Positions 6,200 through 10,142 of a stretch of 10,142 nt of DNA are shown here, piece by piece. The translations under genes and the position numbers were made by a program. The notes under the pieces are model-generated. The model searched no databases. It saw only the letters and a list, made by a program, of their open reading frames with translations, and had not been told where the DNA came from. The stretch spans positions 1 through 10,142 of the forward strand of contig DAOUQR010000014.1 of the NCBI GenBank assembly GCA_030625525.1, given 5' to 3'. Origin of the DNA: Pseudomonadota bacterium (GTDB lineage: Bacteria; Pseudomonadota; Gammaproteobacteria; DAOUQR01). The stretch's first letter is position 1, and each line of letters begins with the position of its first letter.

Positions 6200-7381
6200 C
6201 TATCGGCTAGCTTTCGGTGTTTTAAGACCAAACCAGATGAAGACGGTTGATACGATAGCTAATATACCGCAGATGCTCCAGACCCATTCAGGTCCCCAAT
6301 TGAAGTATAACCAACCGCCGGTGACGGGGCCTATGACTAAGGCTGATGCATAAATAAGTTGATAGGCATTCATGTACGGTTTGCGTTGTGATTTTGGTGC
6401 CCAGTTTTTTACAATGGCGTAGGCTCTTGAGAAAAAGATAATTTCACCCAATGTCCAAATCAAAGCGGCGATCAATGCTTGTGGGATGTTATGGCTACTT
6501 GACGTTAAATAAAGTCCTAAACCAATCAAAAATGCACCCGCGCCCATCATGAAATTTTTAGGAAAACGGTGCAACCATTTGCCGAGCGGTACTTGGCAAG
6601 TCATCACAACCAACATATTTAAAAAGAAAATCATACCGAACGTTGTGTGGGGTAAATGTAATTCTTCAAATAAGAAAATGGCATAGGTTGTTCGCAATTG
6701 TGAAAATGCGATACCGATTAATAACAGTGAGCCCATCAACAACATAAAGTTAACATCTCGCCAAACGTTCACACCACTTTGCTGTTTTTTCTCTTCGAGG
6801 ACTGGGGCATGCACTCCTGATTGTGTGCTTTGTAAAATTCCCGCCATTAATAATAGCCCTGCACCGATATAAAAAACCCAGGCGAAATGCACATTGGCAA
6901 CCCATGTTCCAACAAAAACCGCTAAACCAATACCAAAATTATTAATAAAACGACGCAGTTGCAAAATAAATAAGGATTCACGCGGATTAACTTGCTGCTT
7001 TAACCACATCTGATTCGCCGGAATAAAAGCATAATTCGTTAAACCAATAAAAAAGGTCACAATAAAATAAACGGCAAAGTATTTGTGATGCGGGAAAAGT
7101 GCTAATGAAATTGCATTAAAAATTAATGCATAGGTACAAATTAATGAATTAGAAAAATAGCGCGTTAATTTATGACTGGAATACGAACCAACAATGGCAC
7201 CCAAACCAAAACTACTCACAATGATACTGGCATTTAGAATATTAAAATGTGAGACAGTCACCAGGTACAATGAGATAAAAAAACTAATCGCCGTACAAAT
7301 TGCATTTGTAAAAGTGGCAAAAAATCCGATCTGGATAGAACGGGAGATCGCAGGTACAGCAACAGTGGTTTCAGTTTTCAT
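6200..7381 (-). CDS. Major facilitator superfamily (MFS) transporter, substrate unknown
   Basis: A 393-residue inner-membrane protein with about 12 hydrophobic segments in two halves, split by a polar loop at about 186-211. This size and layout are typical of MFS secondary transporters. The loop after helix 2 (GSYSSHKLTRYF, 66-77) and the equivalent loop in the second half (PLGKWLHRFPKN, 265-276) are degenerate forms of MFS motif A. Residues such as R142/R143-R144 region (QLRRF) and E313 in the membrane halves are candidate coupling sites, by position only. The general look is of a drug-efflux or small-molecule carrier, but no substrate can be assigned. ATG 7381 lies two bases after the rluB stop, with AAGG (7393-7390) eight bases upstream inside rluB, so translation is likely coupled. 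It is the last gene of the minus-strand series. Confidence 0.9.
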   Translation of the reverse strand: MKTETTVAVPAISRSIQIGFFATFTNAICTAISFFISLYLVTVSHFNILNASIIVSSFGLGAIVGSYSSHKLTRYFSNSLICTYALIFNAISLALFPHHKYFAVYFIVTFFIGLTNYAFIPANQMWLKQQVNPRESLFILQLRRFINNFGIGLAVFVGTWVANVHFAWVFYIGAGLLLMAGILQSTQSGVHAPVLEEKKQQSGVNVWRDVNFMLLMGSLLLIGIAFSQLRTTYAIFLFEELHLPHTTFGMIFFLNMLVVMTCQVPLGKWLHRFPKNFMMGAGAFLIGLGLYLTSSSHNIPQALIAALIWTLGEIIFFSRAYAIVKNWAPKSQRKPYMNAYQLIYASALVIGPVTGGWLYFNWGPEWVWSICGILAIVSTVFIWFGLKTPKASR

Positions 7382-7383
7382 GA

Positions 7384-8115
7384 CTAGCGCCTTACTAATT
7401 CCATTAGTTGGTTAATTGCATTTTTTTCTAGTTCAACCCACTTTCCTGTGGGCAAATTTCGCGGTAGAGCGATATTACCAAAACGAATTCTAATCAGTCT
7501 ATTAACACTACATCCTACGGCCTGCCAGAGACGGCGAACTTCTCGATTTCGGCCTTCAGTTAAGGTCACATGATACCAGGAATTCACACCTGCGCCACCC
7601 GAAAACGAAAGTTTTTCAAATTTTGCACGTCCGTCGTCAAGCTCAACGCCTTTTAACAATTGCGATAACGCACTATCTTTAACCTCACCGATCACGCGAA
7701 CGGTATATTCACGTTCGATGGCGTATTGAGGGCGCATCAAGCGCTGTGCGAATTCACCATCTGTGGTAAATAATAATAACCCCGAGGAGTTGATGTCTAA
7801 GCGACCTACGCTGATCCAGCGGCTGTTTGCAATTTTAGGCAATTGCTGAAAAACGGTCTTGCGACCTTCGGGATCACTCAAGGTACAAATTTCGCCTTCA
7901 GGCTTATTGTACAAAAGTACTCGAGGGCGCTTTTGTGCCACGAATCGCACGGGCTTTCCATCACAACGGATGTCGTCTCTCCTAGTTGCCCGATCACCGA
8001 TCGTTGCTGTGACGTTATTCACCATCACGCGGCCTTCGGCGATGACTTTTTCCATCTGTCGCCTAGACCCTAATCCGGCATTTGCTAATAACTTTTGTAA
8101 TTTTTCATCACTCAT
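7384..8115 (-). CDS. rluB: 23S rRNA pseudouridine synthase, RluB/RsuA family
   Basis: A 243-residue enzyme that in E. coli converts U2605 of 23S rRNA to pseudouridine. Residues 1 to about 60 form an S4 RNA-binding domain (KLQKLLANAGLGSRRQMEKVI...GRVMVN). The catalytic domain follows, with LYNKPEG at 68-74 and GRLDINSSGLLLFTTDG at 104-120, where D107 is the catalytic aspartate. Other family marks are EREYTVRV and GRNREVRRLW...V-RLIRIRFG. RluB is favoured over RluE/RluF/RsuA by the overall match and because scpB-rluB adjacency is widespread. It lacks the long C-terminal extension of E. coli RluB (about 290 residues). ATG 8115 is chosen over an in-frame TTG at 8130: the ATG overlaps the scpB stop in ATGAGTGA, giving translational coupling, and no good ribosome site favours the TTG. 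Confidence 0.93.
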   Translation of the reverse strand: MSDEKLQKLLANAGLGSRRQMEKVIAEGRVMVNNVTATIGDRATRRDDIRCDGKPVRFVAQKRPRVLLYNKPEGEICTLSDPEGRKTVFQQLPKIANSRWISVGRLDINSSGLLLFTTDGEFAQRLMRPQYAIEREYTVRVIGEVKDSALSQLLKGVELDDGRAKFEKLSFSGGAGVNSWYHVTLTEGRNREVRRLWQAVGCSVNRLIRIRFGNIALPRNLPTGKWVELEKNAINQLMELVRR

Positions 8116-8998
8116 TGGTCTGTAACTCAAGTTCGTTTAATTCGGTAGACATCGGCTCTTCAGCGCCAATTAAGCACTCAGTAGCAACGGTAGCTTGCTC
8201 AGCCACAACATCTTCAACTTCGATAGCCTGCTCAGCTACAACGTCTTCAACGTCGATAGCTTGTTCAGCCACAACATCTTCAACGTCGATAGCCAGCTCA
8301 GCCACAACATCTTCAACGTCGATAACTTGTTCAGCCGCAACATCTTCAACGTCGATAGCTTGCTCAGCTACAACGTCTTCAACTTCAACAGCTTGCTCTG
8401 CAACAACATCTTCCACACCTGGTTGTTCCGTGCCCGCGCCAACTTCAAGCTCAAGCTGCTCAACCAATTTGTCCATGTCTTTAATTTCATCCAACGTGGG
8501 CAAATCGTTCAAATTTTCTAAATTAAAATAATCTAAAAACCCTTTAGTTGTACCCAAAATAGCCGGCTTTCCGGGCACGTCTCGGTAACCCAAGACTTTA
8601 ATCCATTCACGCTCTAACATGGTTCTCACAATCGATGAACTCACGGCGACACCGCGAATATCTTCAATTTCACCCCGCGTTACGGGTTGTCGGTACGCAA
8701 TAATCACTAAGGTTTCTAAAAATGCCCGTGAATAACGCGGCGCTTTTTCTTCCCAAAGACGTGCAATCCAATGCGCGTAATCTTGTTTTGCTTGAAAAAC
8801 ATAGCCACTCGCCACTTTTTTTAAGATAAAACCACGATCGGCATATTGATTTTCCATCTCCGTCAATACTTGCTTAAGATCTTTGGTAGACGGCATATCG
8901 TCTTCATCAAAAAGCTGTTGAATGCGCTCAACACTGAGCGCTTCACCCGCTGCAAGCAATACAGCTTCAAGACATTGTTGCAATTGTTGACTGTCCAC
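8108..8998 (-). CDS. scpB: Segregation and condensation protein B with acidic repeat tail
   Basis: ScpB is the winged-helix accessory subunit that dimerises and binds ScpA, forming the SMC-ScpAB condensin that compacts and separates chromosomes. Residues 1 to about 165 cover the family's two winged-helix domains, including RAFLETLVIIAYRQPVTRGEIEDIRGV (91-117), SSSIVRTMLEREWI (120-133), GYRDVPGKPAILGTT (137-151) and FLDYFNLENLNDLP (154-167). Most ScpB proteins end soon after (about 180-200 residues). Here 296 residues are present because of a roughly 130-residue acidic tail, containing seven tandem 11-residue repeats at 195-271 and ending in EELQ-type acidic sequence. The start is GTG 8998, supported by AGGAG (9011-9007) eight bases upstream. 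It lies 29 bases after scpA and overlaps rluB by eight bases. The smc gene is not in the window. Confidence 0.94.
   Translation of the reverse strand: MDSQQLQQCLEAVLLAAGEALSVERIQQLFDEDDMPSTKDLKQVLTEMENQYADRGFILKKVASGYVFQAKQDYAHWIARLWEEKAPRYSRAFLETLVIIAYRQPVTRGEIEDIRGVAVSSSIVRTMLEREWIKVLGYRDVPGKPAILGTTKGFLDYFNLENLNDLPTLDEIKDMDKLVEQLELEVGAGTEQPGVEDVVAEQAVEVEDVVAEQAIDVEDVAAEQVIDVEDVVAELAIDVEDVVAEQAIDVEDVVAEQAIEVEDVVAEQATVATECLIGAEEPMSTELNELELQTNE
8186..8416 (-). repeat. In-frame 33-bp tandem repeat (seven units) in the scpB tail
   Basis: Seven consecutive 33-bp units encode VEDVVAEQAID-like 11-mers: residues 195-205, 206-216, 217-227, 228-238, 239-249, 250-260 and a last degenerate unit at 261-271. 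Units differ by a few substitutions (VAAEQV, VVAELA, final ID/IE/VE/TV) but none by length. Units of 33 bp keep frame when copy number changes, so this is a likely variable-number locus. Confidence 0.96.
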
Positions 8999-9006
8999 TC
9001 ACTCAA

Positions 9007-9011
9007 CTCCT
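9007..9011 (-). promoter_or_regulatory. Ribosome binding site deciding the GTG start of scpB
   Basis: AGGAG on the minus strand ends eight bases before GTG 8998. There is no competing ATG nearby, so this fixes a non-ATG start for scpB. Confidence 0.8.
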
Positions 9012-9027
9012 AATTTATAAAATATAT

Positions 9028-9843
9028 TTATTCAGTCGCGCCACAGGCTTTCACATGAATCGGCGTAAAAGCGTCCGTTTGGATCACTTCAATCATTGAT
9101 TGTTTGACTAACTCTAAAATCGCAATAAAGGTGACAACCACCCCCATGCGTCCTTCTTTAGGTGAAAACAAACTGCTGAACGAAGCAAACTTATTTTCGC
9201 TTAATATCGACAAAACATCCGTCATACGTTCACGAATCGATAATGACTCACGTTGAATTTGATGATGAGCATTCATGTCTGCACGCTGTAAAACGTCGCG
9301 CATCGCTTTCATTAACTCATCAAATCCAACTTGTGCTAACGGTCGTTCAATTTTTAAATCCGGCGCTTTAGCTTGTAGCCAAAAAATTTCGCGCTCTTTA
9401 CGCGGTATCTCACTTAAATCTTCTGCCGCCTTTTTAAAGCGCTCATAATCTTGTAGTCGTCTGATAAGTTCAGCCCGCGGGTCATTTTCTTCATCTTCCG
9501 CTTCGGGATGGCGAGGCAATAACATCCGAGACTTAATTTCAGCCAACATAGCAGCCATCACTAAATATTCTGCCGCTAATTCAAGACGAATGTCGCGCAT
9601 CAAATCAATATACGTCATATACTGACGCGTAATTGCAGCGATGGGGATCTCTAAAATATCCAAATTTTGACGCTTGATTAAATACAATAATAAATCCAAC
9701 GGACCTTCGAAGGTTTCCAAAAACACTTCCAAAGCATCCGGTGGAATATATAAATCCTGAGGTAATTCCAAGACCGGCTCGCCTTGAACAAGCGCTAAAG
9801 GCATTTCGGTTTGCTGAGTGGGTGTCAGTGCTTGCGCTTCCAT
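9028..9843 (-). CDS. scpA: Segregation and condensation protein A (kleisin)
   Basis: A 271-residue kleisin that bridges the SMC heads and binds a ScpB dimer in the chromosome condensin. The N-terminal family signature FEGPLDLLLYLI lies at 45-56, followed by the helical region that contacts SMC (LDILEIPIAAITRQYMTYI, 61-79; LAAEYLVMAAMLAEIKSRMLLP, 89-110). A charged linker (HPEAEDEENDPRAELIRRL) comes next, and the C-terminal winged-helix domain is at about 200-265 (RERMTDVLSIL...VVVTFIAILELVKQ). Length is normal, with about 40 residues ahead of the signature, slightly longer than usual. ATG 9843 overlaps the trpS stop in TAATG, so its translation is probably coupled to trpS; a purine-rich GGGGA stretch lies about ten bases upstream. 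It is followed at 29 bases by scpB. Confidence 0.95.
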   Translation of the reverse strand: MEAQALTPTQQTEMPLALVQGEPVLELPQDLYIPPDALEVFLETFEGPLDLLLYLIKRQNLDILEIPIAAITRQYMTYIDLMRDIRLELAAEYLVMAAMLAEIKSRMLLPRHPEAEDEENDPRAELIRRLQDYERFKKAAEDLSEIPRKEREIFWLQAKAPDLKIERPLAQVGFDELMKAMRDVLQRADMNAHHQIQRESLSIRERMTDVLSILSENKFASFSSLFSPKEGRMGVVVTFIAILELVKQSMIEVIQTDAFTPIHVKACGATE

Positions 9844-10142
9844 TAATAATCCATCCCCATCGCTTCGCGCACTTCATTCATGGTTTCTCGTGCTTGTTCT
9901 CTTGCCGCCTCACTGCCCTCGGTAACAATGCTTTTCACTAAACTTGGGTTCTCTTCATATTCTTTAGCCGCTTCACGAATGGGTTTTAATTCATTGTTAA
10001 TCGCTTCGATAATAGGCTGCTTGCAATCCAAACATCCAATTCCCGCACTGCGACAGCCTTGTTGCACCCAGTCTTTCACTTCATCGTCGCTATAGACTTT
10101 ATGCAATTGCCATACAGGGCATTTTTCGGGTTCGCCCGGATC
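9843..10142 (-). CDS. trpS: Tryptophanyl-tRNA synthetase, C-terminal part (N-terminus beyond window)
   Basis: The minus strand is open from the window edge to TAA at 9845-9843, giving the last 99 residues. TrpRS joins tryptophan to tRNA-Trp in the cytosol. The fragment covers the C-terminal helical, anticodon-recognising domain (VYSDDEVKDWVQQGCRSAGIGCLDCK, ELKPIREAAKEYEENPSLVKSIVTEGSEAAREQARETMNEVREAMG). The HIGH and KMSKS motifs lie outside the window. Four cysteines are spaced C-x21-C-x6-C-x2-C (codons at 10121, 10055, 10034 and 10025), close to the Fe-S cluster motif known in Thermotoga maritima TrpRS. TTG at 10106 is internal leucine, not a start: the frame continues upstream with DPGEPEKCPVWQ, typical of the family. 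It heads the visible gene series trpS-scpA-scpB-rluB-MFS; the promoter must lie outside the window. Confidence 0.93.
   Translation of the reverse strand, partial: DPGEPEKCPVWQLHKVYSDDEVKDWVQQGCRSAGIGCLDCKQPIIEAINNELKPIREAAKEYEENPSLVKSIVTEGSEAAREQARETMNEVREAMGMDY

Noticed and set aside
8116..8130. TTG start at 8130 for rluB
   Set aside because: No ribosome site, and ATG 8115 begins right at the S4 domain and overlaps the scpB stop in a typical coupling arrangement.
8186..8416. Regularly spaced 33-bp repeats that could suggest a CRISPR array
   Set aside because: Units abut directly with no unique spacers, diverge between units, and lie in frame inside scpB.
8082..8531. 149-residue plus-strand reading frame rich in Ser/Thr/Ala/Cys repeats
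   Set aside because: It is the antisense reading of the scpB 33-bp repeats and has no start signal; the scpB frame has clear homology on the other strand.

Overview
The window looks like chromosome of a gammaproteobacterium, most plausibly of the order Legionellales (Legionella/Coxiella relatives). The basis is moderate to low GC, a trpS-scpA-scpB-rluB cluster (an SMC-ScpAB type of chromosome condensation system), an MltB-type lytic transglycosylase, and large helical orphan proteins of a kind common in host-associated members of that order. No 16S, tRNA or other decisive marker is present, so this placement is inference.

Layout. Positions 1-716 (minus) hold the N-terminal two thirds of a periplasmic MltB-like lytic transglycosylase, cut by the window edge. 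A short divergent region (717-842) separates it from a 925-residue plus-strand orphan protein (843-3620), which carries an ungapped tandem duplication of 264 codons and an Asn/Asp-rich tail. Positions 3621-4197 have no gene. They hold a nested inverted-repeat structure built from about 26-bp outer arms, a second pair of arms, three versions of a short palindrome, and a perfect 41-bp-arm hairpin sitting as an extra segment in one arm. A GGDEF diguanylate cyclase follows (4198-5088, plus). Its stop codon overlaps tail-to-tail with a minus-strand orphan protein that has one membrane segment (5085-5942).

From 10142 down to 6200, all on the minus strand, runs a tightly packed operon: trpS (C-terminal part only), scpA, scpB, rluB and an MFS transporter. 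Junctions are a 1-base overlap, a 29-base gap, an 8-base overlap and a 2-base gap, so translational coupling is likely through most of it. ScpA and ScpB are the kleisin and winged-helix subunits of the SMC condensin. RluB modifies 23S rRNA, TrpS charges tRNA-Trp, and the transporter's substrate cannot be read from the sequence.

The least ordinary items are the repeat-duplicated 925-residue protein, the composite inverted repeat at 3651-4152, the acidic 11-residue (33-bp) tandem repeat tail on ScpB, and a four-cysteine pattern in the TrpRS C-terminal domain that resembles an Fe-S cluster signature. I see no defence system, CRISPR array, secondary-metabolite cluster or complete transposon.
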